Origin: a virus
Virus record (IMG/VR): IMGVR_UViG_3300025120_000629
Location: 1-22,110 of that record
Reading direction: 5' to 3' (one strand)
Length of the DNA: 22,110 nucleotides
The position numbers and the translations under genes were made by a program. The notes under the pieces were generated by a model. The model was given only the letters and a program-made list of their open reading frames with translations. It ran no database searches and was not told the DNA's origin. The number at the start of each line of letters is the position of its first letter. Positions within the stretch are counted from its first letter, which is position 1. Below are positions 1 to 8,614 of the stretch, piece by piece.

Positions 1-1749
1 AATACAACTCCTATAGAACGATTAATAGATATTAGAGGTGTGGGCGGACTTATTATTGCTCCGTACAACCGTCATGCTAATGGCCAAGTATACAAACCAG
101 TAATCATACCGGACTGGAAAATACATGATTGTGCAGATCTCCCAGACTTTACTGAAAAAGAATTCTTACAAATAACAGGTGTACCGAAAGTTGAGAGTAG
201 TGTGCAGACAGCACCTTTCTCTCTAGATGGTGTCTTGGAAGGATCTAGAAATGATGGAGCTGCTAGGATTGCAGGCTATCTTATATCTAAAAATGTAAAC
301 CTAGAGTTTGTCAGAGTATTCCTACAAAACTGGAATAAGAATAACAACCCACCACTACCGCAACAAGAAGTTGATTCAGTTGTAGATAATGTTAAAAGAA
401 CGCATGATCGCAAGAATCAGATAGCACCTTTGTTTACACAATCTACTGAAAGCATTACTAGACCAAGTGATTTGTTTAGCCCACCAGGACTGATACAAAA
501 CATGTTTGATTTTTGTGAAGATATAGCGCAAGTGCCACAACCAGAGTTATCGCTTGTTGGTGCATTAGCTTTAGCAAGTGTTACTTGCGGAAGATTGTAT
601 AGAACTAACATGAATAACTTTTCTAGTATGTATTTTATGGGAGTGGCTAAGTCGGGCCAAGGTAAAGAAAATATTAAAACATTCATAGAATCTATATTAA
701 ACGCATCCGAACATGAAAAATTAGTAGTAGGGGATGGTTATACATCAAGCGGAGCTGTGCATTCTGTTCTCAAGATAAGACCAACCCAAATAACTATTAT
801 GGATGAGTTTGGTAAAAGACTAGAAGCTATCAGCAACGCTGGTAACACCAACAAAGAAGACGGCGTACAAACCTTAATGGAAGCTTGGGGTCGTTGTCAC
901 GGGACTCTACGACCAGATAACTATTCTTTAATGGCTGTCCAAGAACAATTCAAAGAGCAGATGATGAACCGTGTTGCATATAAGCCAGCCATTACTTTAG
1001 TTGGCTTGTCAGTTCCTAAGAACTTTTATGGTGCATTAAACAGCGGTAGGATCGCAGATGGATTTCTTAATAGGTTTGTTGTTGTTGAATCTAATGAGCC
1101 AAGAAGAGTTGGGGATCTAAAAAGATTTACTGAGCCACCTATGAGTGTAGTGAACTGGGTCAATTACATACGCAGAGCAAAAGGCAATCTAACAGATGCT
1201 GGCAGAGACAACGCTGAGTTAGATATAAGTCAAACAGTATTAGAGTTTGACAGACAATCAGAGGAGCTACTACAAGACTTTGCAAGGGAGATCATCAAAC
1301 GCCAAGACATCTTAGAAAAAGACAACCTTGAGCCTTTGCTGAGTAGATCTAAAGAAAAAGCTATGCGATTGGCTTTGCTTTGTACTTTAGCCTCTAGCGC
1401 TGACGCTACTAAGATTACAGCCGATATAACTAAGTGGGCGATAGATTACATCAGATACTACGATCTTATGTTTATAGAGGCCTGTAGGGACAAAGTAGCC
1501 AGTTCTGCAACAGAATCTAAGATAAAACAGGTTTTATCCTTTATTAGATCTAGAAACGGCGAAGGCATTTCTAAAAGAGAGGTAGATAGACACGAATTAT
1601 TTAGGAGTATGAAGTCATATGAAGTAAAAGAAATTATTGAAAGATTAAAGAATGCTGGAGAGATCCAGGAAATAGAAATTAAAGTTGGGGGCAAAGGTAG
1701 ACCAGCCAAAAGGTTTGTTGCTGTAGATCCTAACTTCTTTGAGGAATAA
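1..1749 (+). CDS. Primase-helicase, 5'-truncated by window edge
   Basis: Replication protein whose reading frame is open from base 1, so its N-terminus lies outside the window. The GTG at 40 is an internal Val codon, not a convincing start: the residues around it (DIRGVGGLIIAPYN..HANGQVY) match the end of the bifunctional primase-polymerase (Prim-Pol) domain. Counting from base 1, residues ~80-135 look like a primase C-terminal helical domain (SRNDGAARIAGYL, then NNNPPLPQQEV). Residues ~150-500 resemble a DUF3987-type helicase/ATPase, with a P-loop-like AKSGQGKE at ~216-223 and a Walker B-like TIMDEFG at ~265-271. The P-loop has Glu where Ser/Thr is usual. The C-terminal ~70 residues look like a winged-helix DNA-binding tail. 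The nuclease gene follows after 1 nt, so the two are probably co-expressed. Primase plus helicase is a family inference; neither activity is proven here. Confidence 0.85.
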   Translation, partial: NTTPIERLIDIRGVGGLIIAPYNRHANGQVYKPVIIPDWKIHDCADLPDFTEKEFLQITGVPKVESSVQTAPFSLDGVLEGSRNDGAARIAGYLISKNVNLEFVRVFLQNWNKNNNPPLPQQEVDSVVDNVKRTHDRKNQIAPLFTQSTESITRPSDLFSPPGLIQNMFDFCEDIAQVPQPELSLVGALALASVTCGRLYRTNMNNFSSMYFMGVAKSGQGKENIKTFIESILNASEHEKLVVGDGYTSSGAVHSVLKIRPTQITIMDEFGKRLEAISNAGNTNKEDGVQTLMEAWGRCHGTLRPDNYSLMAVQEQFKEQMMNRVAYKPAITLVGLSVPKNFYGALNSGRIADGFLNRFVVVESNEPRRVGDLKRFTEPPMSVVNWVNYIRRAKGNLTDAGRDNAELDISQTVLEFDRQSEELLQDFAREIIKRQDILEKDNLEPLLSRSKEKAMRLALLCTLASSADATKITADITKWAIDYIRYYDLMFIEACRDKVASSATESKIKQVLSFIRSRNGEGISKREVDRHELFRSMKSYEVKEIIERLKNAGEIQEIEIKVGGKGRPAKRFVAVDPNFFEE

Positions 1750-1750
1750 C

Positions 1751-2212
1751 ATGAAAACACCATCATTAGAAAGCAGAGAAGATCAGAAGCGAGAAGAACG
1801 AGTAGCAGGATTTTTAGAGGGCCTATGGGGTGTCAGCTGTCATAAGTTACCGCCTAGTTATTCTTTGGATTATTGGATAGAGTCGGCAGAAAATAATTAC
1901 TGGTGTGAAGTTAAATGTAGAACCTTTGCTTACGACAAGTACGACACCATTATTATATCTACCAACAAACTTAGAAAAGGATCTTCATTCGCACTAGCAA
2001 CCGGAGTGCCTTTTATTATTGTGTATGCTATGACTGACGGTATTTACATGCATAAATGGAAAGAAGATTTTACCTATGATGTCAGAATGAACATAAGCGA
2101 AAACCCTACTTATGAAGAAGACAACGAGCCATACATACATATACCTGTAGAAGATTGGATCTGTTTATCAGATAAACCGTTGGGTATGGACCGTAATGAA
2201 ATAGGTTTCTAA
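1751..2212 (+). CDS. PD-(D/E)XK-type nuclease-like protein
   Basis: A 153-aa protein. The ATG at 1751 is preferred over the TTG at 1739 because GAGG at 1741-1744 is a well-spaced ribosome-binding site and the upstream stop lies 1 nt away. Residues 39-55 show the signature of restriction-like nucleases: LDYWIE (Asp40), about a dozen residues, then the strand CEVKCR with Glu53 and Lys55. A preceding helix supplies acidic residues (E11, E16, E17). This arrangement fits the broad family that includes Holliday-junction resolvases and VRR-NUC/RecB-like nucleases. Next to the primase-helicase, processing of replication or recombination intermediates is the likely job. The specific substrate cannot be read from the sequence; the fold call rests on the D..ExK spacing alone. 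Confidence 0.6.
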   Translation: MKTPSLESREDQKREERVAGFLEGLWGVSCHKLPPSYSLDYWIESAENNYWCEVKCRTFAYDKYDTIIISTNKLRKGSSFALATGVPFIIVYAMTDGIYMHKWKEDFTYDVRMNISENPTYEEDNEPYIHIPVEDWICLSDKPLGMDRNEIGF

Positions 2213-2385
2213 TGAGGAAGAATGCACCAACCACTAAGCTTACTAAAGAACAAGAAGCTTGGATGGAAAAACAAAAGTTATATGCAAGCCACCCTATTTA
2301 TAATAATTCTTTAATCAGAAAAATCTGTAATGATTTTGACGGAAAAGTTATAGAAGTAAACGGTAAGAATATTACCCAAGCCTAG
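2212..2385 (+). CDS. Small basic protein, translationally coupled
   Basis: A 57-aa reading frame whose ATG overlaps the nuclease stop codon (TAATG at 2210-2214), the same coupling used repeatedly in this genome. It starts MRKNAPTTKLTKEQEAW and ends GKNITQA. It is rich in Lys and Gln, has a probable helix at residues 10-25 and no membrane segment. I do not recognise the family. Its last 14 bases overlap the 3' end of the oppositely transcribed late operon. No Shine-Dalgarno motif stands out, so expression would depend on termination-reinitiation after the nuclease gene. Confidence 0.55.
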   Translation: MRKNAPTTKLTKEQEAWMEKQKLYASHPIYNNSLIRKICNDFDGKVIEVNGKNITQA

Positions 2386-5300
2386 ACGGTCTGCCAAATA
2401 ACTGTTCATCAAAGTCTAGTCTATCTCTAGCCAAAGGATCTACAGTCGGCATTTCAATTGATGATACATCTGGCAGCGGTATGTTTGCTTGAGTTGTACG
2501 CAAAGATTGTTGAGCTTGAGTGGCTGCATCTCTTGCTTTATCAGTGGTAGATCTAAATATCTTTTTAGCTTGATCAATAAAACCTTCCTCTTCAGCTTCG
2601 TTAACAGCTTCCTCTGCAATTTCCTCTGCTTGTTCTCCTATAATTTGCGCTTCTCCATTTATGTATCTTACGCCAGCTAATCCTGCTGCTCTTCTTGCCA
2701 TACGAATTGCTTCACTAATTGATCCTTTGTCTGTTTTTAACATTAAGCCAACAAACCTTGGATCTGAAAACAATTGCCTCATAATAGCCAAACCAGCTAA
2801 TGTGGGTAAGGTAGCTAATGGAGCAAATACAACACCAGCTGCAATACCAGCTGCTACCAATCCACCAGCAGAGCCACCCCTACCAATCTCACCAACCGTT
2901 GATAGATCTATATATCTTTGGAAATCTTTTAAACCTTGAGTAACTTCTTTACCAAACATAGCTTCTAAAGTTTCATCACCATAAGTTTCAAGCGCAGATT
3001 TTAAATGTCCTGGCTTAAATATTTCTGTTATGTTGCCCTTACCGTTGTAATTAAAATCAATTGATTTAGCTAAAAGTTTTTGCATACTAGATTGTTGAAT
3101 GCTTTTAAAAACTTCAGGACTTACAGTTTCTTTTAATATTTGTATATTAGATCCTGCATTTGGTCTAAAAATAGATTTAACAGTTTCATCAACTCCTTTA
3201 TTTGGAAGATCTACAATAGCTCTATTAGCTTCAAAAATTAATCTCTTTTCTGACTCATCTGCAAGTTTGCTTAGTTGTTGAACAAACGCAACACCTTGAT
3301 CGCTATCAGATAAACCTTTTTTAGAAGCAGTAAAATCGTTGACAAGATTTTTCATATCAACAGGCTTTAAATTTGGTTTGAGTTTTGCTAATTGATTTAT
3401 TGTTTGCAGCACTAAGTTTCCTGTGCTTCTTCCACCTCCAGCATCTTCAAACAAAGCTAGCAACTTACCTTCATTCTCACCTTCAAACTTTTTAATTGTC
3501 CTTGCAAAAGCGGTAAAATCAATTACATCTTCTGGACCAGATGTATCAGTAGATGATCTACCAGCATTATAAAATAATCTTTTTCTAAGTTGTCCTTTTA
3601 ACTCTTGTTCTTTATTTGATGTTTGTCCTAATTTTCTTTTGTATTCATCAAAAGATCTAAGGTTTTTAAATAGATCTTGTAAATCTTTTGTTTTACCTTT
3701 TTCTACTAATTTTAAATACACTTCATCTGCATTAGTAGCTCCTCTGCCTCCTTGCTCAATAACCCTATTAATTGCTACTCTATCAAACGGTTCAAGCAAT
3801 CTTGCTGATAATTTATTTGCATCTCTTAATCCTTCTATCGCTTCGTTTAAAACTTTTTGTTGAGCTGCTTCTATTGTAAAATCGTCTCCTAAATTTAAAG
3901 TTCTTAGTGTGTCAGCTAAATTTCTAGCAAATTCCTCTTCTCCTGTTTGCTCTAAAGATGTAAAAATACTATCGGCCCCTTGTTTGCCTTTAGTAACTAA
4001 ACCCGCATCATCAATATTTAAAGTTCTTCTATCATCAAATTTGTTAAGCACAGCAATTAAAGTTCTTCTAAGTTGAGTTGGGACCATGCTCATTTCTGCA
4101 TAATCCTTTAAAGTATCATAAGAATTTCTTACGTTTCTTAAATCTAATTTTCCTGTTAGTGCTTTTTGCTCCATATCATTTAATATGCTGTCGATTTGAT
4201 TTACCAAGTTAGCACTAATATCTGGATCTCTAGCTCCTCCTAATTGCCAAGCGCTATTTGATTCTTTGTACTGTTCAAGAATATTTCTTGCGTCCTTTAA
4301 ATATCTTGCTTGAGTTCTTCCAATAGTATCTCTTAATGCTCCAGCAACTAATTTTTCTTCTCTGGTTCCACCAGCAGGAACTTTCATTAAATCTAAAAAT
4401 TGTTGGTCTACTCCATCATATTTTTTACCAATAGTCCTTACGACTTGGCTTCTTGCTTGTTGCAAAGTTTCAATAATGCTTGTTCCAACTTCTTCTAAAC
4501 CTTCAATCTGAGTCATATCACCAACATTAAAAGCATCTTCTTGAATGTCTTTTAGTAGTTCATTTAATACTTTGGTAACATTTTGTTCTTCCAAACTTAA
4601 ATTATTTCTAGCAAGTTGAATTTGTTCGTCAAGACTACCTTTGGTTGCTTCACTAATATATTTATTTGATGCAACGTCATGTGCATCAATAGCTTTAAGT
4701 AAATAATTTAAATTACCAAACAAATATTCATTTGCTTCTTTAGCTCTTGCTGGCCCCAATACTTGTTCTGAAATTTGTTGAGTTCTTCCAGGTAGTTGTT
4801 TTTTAAGTGTAGCCTGAGAAGGAATAAACTTATAATCCAACATGCCAACTTCACCTTTTTTAATAGCTGCTTTAATTTCTTTTTCAGTTGCATCTCTACC
4901 TAAACGTCTGTCTAAAGCCATAACATCCGTTACAACTCTACCTTTATTACCTTGTCTTAAAAGTCTTACATCACCTTGAGGAGCTTTTCTCCCAAGAAGC
5001 AAACCATAAGCTCCACCTACGGCCTCTCCTAAACCTTGACCAACAGAACCCAAGATAAATTCAGTTGTATACAAACTATTTAAATCATCTCTGTCTTGTA
5101 ACTGAAATCCTTGTTGAGTATCAAAAACTTCTTCTTCCGCAGCTTTACCAACAGCAGAACCAACACCAGATGCAAATATGTTAGCTAAAACTTTATTGCC
5201 TCCAAACAAAGCTCTTAATCCTTGAATAACTTTTAGTTGAGGAGATAAGAAAGTTAAAGCACCAGCAATCGGGCCTGCTATACCAGAAAAGTCAGCAAAG

Positions 5301-5758
5301 TCTCCTGTACGAAGATTAAAACTATTTTCATCAATAACGGTATTAAGGTTAATTACAGAGCCGTCTGCTAATGTTTTTTGTTGTACGGGCAATCCTAGCT
5401 CTTCTAATCCTGTTGGGGTAAGAGCTAACTGGCCTTTAGTATTTCTTGTAAAACCTTCGTTACCTACTTTGTTTTCTAAAACAGAGTCTTGATCTTCAGC
5501 CGTTTCTATACCTTTAATAGAATTAAACAAATCTCTTAATACTTTGTTTTCTTCTTGTTCGGTTTCGGTTCTTCCTAGCTTGCCTCTTAATCCTTTGTAA
5601 TTAACACCTGTTTCATAATCAAAATATAGTTTGTCATAAAAAGGAGATATAGCGCCTTTTGCAATTTCTGCTTTTACTTTTTGCCTAGCTTCAGTTGCAT
5701 TTTCAGCTTCAACAATTTGCGAAACACCTTCCGAAATATTGACTTTAAACCGTTGCAT
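2372..5758 (-). CDS. Large internal virion/ejection-type protein, 1128 aa
   Basis: Last gene of the minus-strand operon and its largest product. It is mostly charged, helix-rich sequence (Lys/Glu/Gln/Leu, many coiled-coil-like stretches between residues ~330 and 900), interrupted by Gly/Ala-rich hydrophobic stretches. These lie near residues ~155-260 (GIAGPIAGALTFL, then SVGQGLGEAVGGAYGLLLG) and at ~961-993 (GGLVAAGIAAGVVFAPLATL). The C-terminal ~100 residues are acidic then Pro-rich. Very large, helical proteins with a few membrane-active segments at the end of the tail-gene block are typical of podovirus internal core proteins, which are injected with the DNA (T7 gp15/gp16 are the model). 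I see no transglycosylase or protease motif. The upstream gene ends 2 nt before its ATG. Virion location is an inference from composition and context. Confidence 0.7.
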   Translation of the reverse strand: MQRFKVNISEGVSQIVEAENATEARQKVKAEIAKGAISPFYDKLYFDYETGVNYKGLRGKLGRTETEQEENKVLRDLFNSIKGIETAEDQDSVLENKVGNEGFTRNTKGQLALTPTGLEELGLPVQQKTLADGSVINLNTVIDENSFNLRTGDFADFSGIAGPIAGALTFLSPQLKVIQGLRALFGGNKVLANIFASGVGSAVGKAAEEEVFDTQQGFQLQDRDDLNSLYTTEFILGSVGQGLGEAVGGAYGLLLGRKAPQGDVRLLRQGNKGRVVTDVMALDRRLGRDATEKEIKAAIKKGEVGMLDYKFIPSQATLKKQLPGRTQQISEQVLGPARAKEANEYLFGNLNYLLKAIDAHDVASNKYISEATKGSLDEQIQLARNNLSLEEQNVTKVLNELLKDIQEDAFNVGDMTQIEGLEEVGTSIIETLQQARSQVVRTIGKKYDGVDQQFLDLMKVPAGGTREEKLVAGALRDTIGRTQARYLKDARNILEQYKESNSAWQLGGARDPDISANLVNQIDSILNDMEQKALTGKLDLRNVRNSYDTLKDYAEMSMVPTQLRRTLIAVLNKFDDRRTLNIDDAGLVTKGKQGADSIFTSLEQTGEEEFARNLADTLRTLNLGDDFTIEAAQQKVLNEAIEGLRDANKLSARLLEPFDRVAINRVIEQGGRGATNADEVYLKLVEKGKTKDLQDLFKNLRSFDEYKRKLGQTSNKEQELKGQLRKRLFYNAGRSSTDTSGPEDVIDFTAFARTIKKFEGENEGKLLALFEDAGGGRSTGNLVLQTINQLAKLKPNLKPVDMKNLVNDFTASKKGLSDSDQGVAFVQQLSKLADESEKRLIFEANRAIVDLPNKGVDETVKSIFRPNAGSNIQILKETVSPEVFKSIQQSSMQKLLAKSIDFNYNGKGNITEIFKPGHLKSALETYGDETLEAMFGKEVTQGLKDFQRYIDLSTVGEIGRGGSAGGLVAAGIAAGVVFAPLATLPTLAGLAIMRQLFSDPRFVGLMLKTDKGSISEAIRMARRAAGLAGVRYINGEAQIIGEQAEEIAEEAVNEAEEEGFIDQAKKIFRSTTDKARDAATQAQQSLRTTQANIPLPDVSSIEMPTVDPLARDRLDFDEQLFGRPSRLG

Positions 5759-5760
5759 TT

Positions 5761-7563
5761 TTATTCAGCTAATCCAATCTCTGTTAGATTAGATTGAACA
5801 TTCTGTCCTAACAACCGTTGTAAAACAGCTGCTGCTTGGGATGCTTGTGGATCTATTCCTTGAATTTCTCCGTAAATAGGAAGTAAGTTTACAAAAAATT
5901 GTTGCCCATAAGTTCCCTGTTGTCCCAATATAGGTAAGGTAGTAGCTATAGTTCGTTTTCGTTTTTCATTATTGTCTGCTAAACCTCTACGAGATTCTCT
6001 AAGTTTTCCAAGAGTAATGCTAGGATCTTGTGTTAAAGACAAGTCTCCAAATACTTCTAAAATAATAGTCCTATCTCTATCAGAAATAGTTCTACCAGAT
6101 TCTCCTAATATTGCTTGCAAGTTTTTTTGTCTTACAACTTCAACCAATTTATTAACTTTTTCTTGAGCAGATAATTCACTAAATTCTTTTTGCGCTCCAA
6201 AAAAAGCACCTACTTTATCAGCAAAAGAATTAATCCATCCAAGAGCGCCGCCCACAGCTTCACCACTTTCTTGAGCTTCCACAATGGTTTCGATTGCTAA
6301 ATCTACAAATCCTGTAGCAGCTACTCCACCTTTAAACTCATTTATATCAGTCATCATTTTTTCATTTAGCTCAATAATTTTATCCGTAGGCATAGGTTTA
6401 GCACCAGTAGCCGCTGCTTTTGCTCGAGCAAGTTCTATCTCTCTTTGATATTTTCTTTCTTCTTGATCTGCTAACAATTCTCTAGCCGCTCTCTCTTCAG
6501 CAGCTTTTGCTGCACCAGATGAAAGACCTGTACCAAATTGGCCTGTCCTAACAAGCTCACCACCAACATTTCTAATAAAGTTTAGGAAATTATCAGAGCC
6601 AAAGAATCCTGGCTTGTTAGCTAAAGTTGTAACAGCATCATCATCTTTTTTATCAGGAGATGTTTCTTCTTTTTTCTTTTCTTCTTCGTTAATCTTGTCA
6701 GCTTCTTCTTGAGTTAGATTAGGATCTATATCAGGAAGTGTTGGAATAAACTTTTTTTGTATTTCATTTTTACTTTCTTCTTCAGTCTTATTAACATTTA
6801 CGGTTAAATCTTTTATTTCCTCATCAATAAAATCAGAAATACTTAAAGGCTTTGGAGGCCTAACATTTAAATTAAACTCTCTTTCTGCTGGAGTATCTTC
6901 TATTATGTCTTCTTGTTCATCAATACTAACGACAGAAGGTTCTTGCCTTATAGGACCTACTAATAGATCTTGTACTTCTTCTTCAAAATCTTGTATTTCT
7001 CCTGATTGCGCTCTATTTAAAATAGATGCTAATTGTTCATTTGAATAACCTCTTCTTAATAAACCTTCATTTGAAGGAATAAAACCAGGACCAGCCATAG
7101 GACCTGCTGGTATATTATTTGGAGAATCAAAAGGATACCGATCTGTAGTAAAAATATCTTTTGGTTTTTCTGCATCAGCCATAAAACCAGATCCTAGTTG
7201 AATGCCTCTCTCAACAATTTCACCAGCCGTATCTTTTACAACACCACCAATATCTTGCAGGCCAGAACCAACACTTAAATAATCTGGAAGTTGTTTTCCA
7301 AATTCAAACATACTAGGGCTTACACTAGAAAATCTAGCTTTCCTTGTTCCAACTATTTTTCTAAATATTTCTTGAGTTTGTGGACTGTATGAAACACTAG
7401 GATTTTGAATTAATGCTTCTAATTCTGGTATTGGTGCAGTTTGTAAAATTTCAAAAAGTTTGTTTTCGTCTAATGGAATTTGTTGATTATTTTGTTTGTC
7501 AACATAATAGTATTGATTAGCACCACCACCTTCTTGAAACATCCTTCTATTAAGAAAGTTCAT
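5761..7563 (-). CDS. Virion/ejection-type structural protein, 600 aa
   Basis: A 600-aa protein starting MNFLNRRMFQEGGG. Residues ~195-315 are strongly acidic and low-complexity (EEEVQDL, EEESKNE, NEEEKKKEETSPDKKDDD), likely disordered. Residues ~345-400 form a long Ala/Glu/Arg-rich helix (SSGAAKAAEERAARELL). The C-terminal third is a more globular helical region containing LQAILGESGRTISDRDR and a Gln/Gly-rich end. No signal peptide, membrane segment or enzyme motif is visible. Its place between two other virion-type genes, each 1-2 nt away, suggests an internal virion or ejection protein. I recognise this as a type often left as hypothetical in marine phages, but cannot name a characterised family. 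Confidence 0.65.
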   Translation of the reverse strand: MNFLNRRMFQEGGGANQYYYVDKQNNQQIPLDENKLFEILQTAPIPELEALIQNPSVSYSPQTQEIFRKIVGTRKARFSSVSPSMFEFGKQLPDYLSVGSGLQDIGGVVKDTAGEIVERGIQLGSGFMADAEKPKDIFTTDRYPFDSPNNIPAGPMAGPGFIPSNEGLLRRGYSNEQLASILNRAQSGEIQDFEEEVQDLLVGPIRQEPSVVSIDEQEDIIEDTPAEREFNLNVRPPKPLSISDFIDEEIKDLTVNVNKTEEESKNEIQKKFIPTLPDIDPNLTQEEADKINEEEKKKEETSPDKKDDDAVTTLANKPGFFGSDNFLNFIRNVGGELVRTGQFGTGLSSGAAKAAEERAARELLADQEERKYQREIELARAKAAATGAKPMPTDKIIELNEKMMTDINEFKGGVAATGFVDLAIETIVEAQESGEAVGGALGWINSFADKVGAFFGAQKEFSELSAQEKVNKLVEVVRQKNLQAILGESGRTISDRDRTIILEVFGDLSLTQDPSITLGKLRESRRGLADNNEKRKRTIATTLPILGQQGTYGQQFFVNLLPIYGEIQGIDPQASQAAAVLQRLLGQNVQSNLTEIGLAE

Positions 7564-7564
7564 G

Positions 7565-8614
7565 TTAGTTGCCTCTGTTTGGTACTAAAGCTCCGTAAGC
7601 AGAGAAAGCTGCTCCAAGACCTTGAGCGCTTGGATCAGGAGCCATACCGTAGGTAGAATCAATCTGGCTTCCTGCTTGTTTGTAGCCAGGTAGTAAAGCA
7701 CCAATACCCTGCATAGTTTGTAACGGCCTCATTTGCTGTTGCAATTGTTGCGTAAACTGTCTTTGATTTTGTAGATCTGCAATTCCTCTTGCACCAGCAC
7801 CAAAGCCTGCTAGTTCGGCTCTTTGGCCTCTGTTTAATGCTTCTAGGTTTGTTCCTATACCAGACAGCTGACCACCATATCCTGCTAATTGAGATCCTAG
7901 TTGAGAAGCACCAGCTCCTCTTTGTGCGCCTATACCTAACAATCCAGATGCCGCAGCTCTTTCTGCTTGTCTTTGTCTAGCAAACTCTCCAAGGCCTGTT
8001 TGTTGCGCTTGTGAGAAACCTCTTGATCTAATGTTTGATAGTGCGTCACCTAGGCCCCTACCAAGGGCTTCTCTTCTTTCATCTGCACCAAGTCTTGCCC
8101 TAGATCCAAAAGCTGATTCGCCGCCAGCAGAGATATTCTGCGCTATTGCTGCTATATCTTGTTTGTCGCCAGCTTTCATTACATCATCAATAGTTTGTTG
8201 CACAACCGCATCCTCGTAAGGATTGTAGAATTGTTCTGTCATGCTAGGATCATAAGCACCTACGGTTCCCTGAAGAAGATCTTCAGCTTGAGTAAAGTAT
8301 GGATCTTGTAATGCTTCTGCTCTTCTAGATTGCTCTATGGCTTGATTAACTAAGTCTTGTTGTTGATTAAAGAATGGTTGAAATGCACCAAGACCAGCTT
8401 GCGCTCTTTGTCTTGCTATATTTTCTAGCGAATCTAAACCGGCAGTTTGTTGTAAAGGAACACTACTTCCTATTAAGTTTGCACCAGCTTGTTGTAATTG
8501 ATTGTAAAAACCAGGAGTACCATCTGATCCAAAATACAAAGCCCGTATAAGCGGGTCTGTTATTGTTTCAGCTGTAACTTGACTCTGAAGTACGGGATCT
8601 ACTGAGTTAGCCAT
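7565..8614 (-). CDS. Virion/ejection-type protein, Gln/Gly/Ala-rich, 349 aa
   Basis: A 349-aa Gln-, Gly- and Ala-rich protein. A central helical block (residues ~125-215) contains NPYEDAVVQQTIDDVMKAGD and a run ending GGESAFGSRARLGADERRE, a pattern I associate with internal virion proteins of marine podo- and siphophages. The following Gly/Leu/Gln repeats (GIGAQRGAGASQLGSQLAG) look like a flexible amphipathic helix that could line or cross a membrane during DNA injection. The start codon overlaps the preceding gene's stop (TAATG) and has a strong ribosome-binding site, GGAGGT at 8623-8628, 8 nt upstream inside that gene. This suggests high expression, as for a virion component. Its function is inferred from composition and neighbours. 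Confidence 0.65.
   Translation of the reverse strand: MANSVDPVLQSQVTAETITDPLIRALYFGSDGTPGFYNQLQQAGANLIGSSVPLQQTAGLDSLENIARQRAQAGLGAFQPFFNQQQDLVNQAIEQSRRAEALQDPYFTQAEDLLQGTVGAYDPSMTEQFYNPYEDAVVQQTIDDVMKAGDKQDIAAIAQNISAGGESAFGSRARLGADERREALGRGLGDALSNIRSRGFSQAQQTGLGEFARQRQAERAAASGLLGIGAQRGAGASQLGSQLAGYGGQLSGIGTNLEALNRGQRAELAGFGAGARGIADLQNQRQFTQQLQQQMRPLQTMQGIGALLPGYKQAGSQIDSTYGMAPDPSAQGLGAAFSAYGALVPNRGN

Noticed and set aside
1739-1750. TTG start for the nuclease gene
   Set aside because: It lies inside the primase-helicase gene and has no ribosome-binding site; the ATG at 1751 follows a well-spaced GAGG.
2372-2420. Rho-independent terminator between the convergent operons
   Set aside because: No stable GC stem followed by a T-run is visible on either strand in this short overlap.
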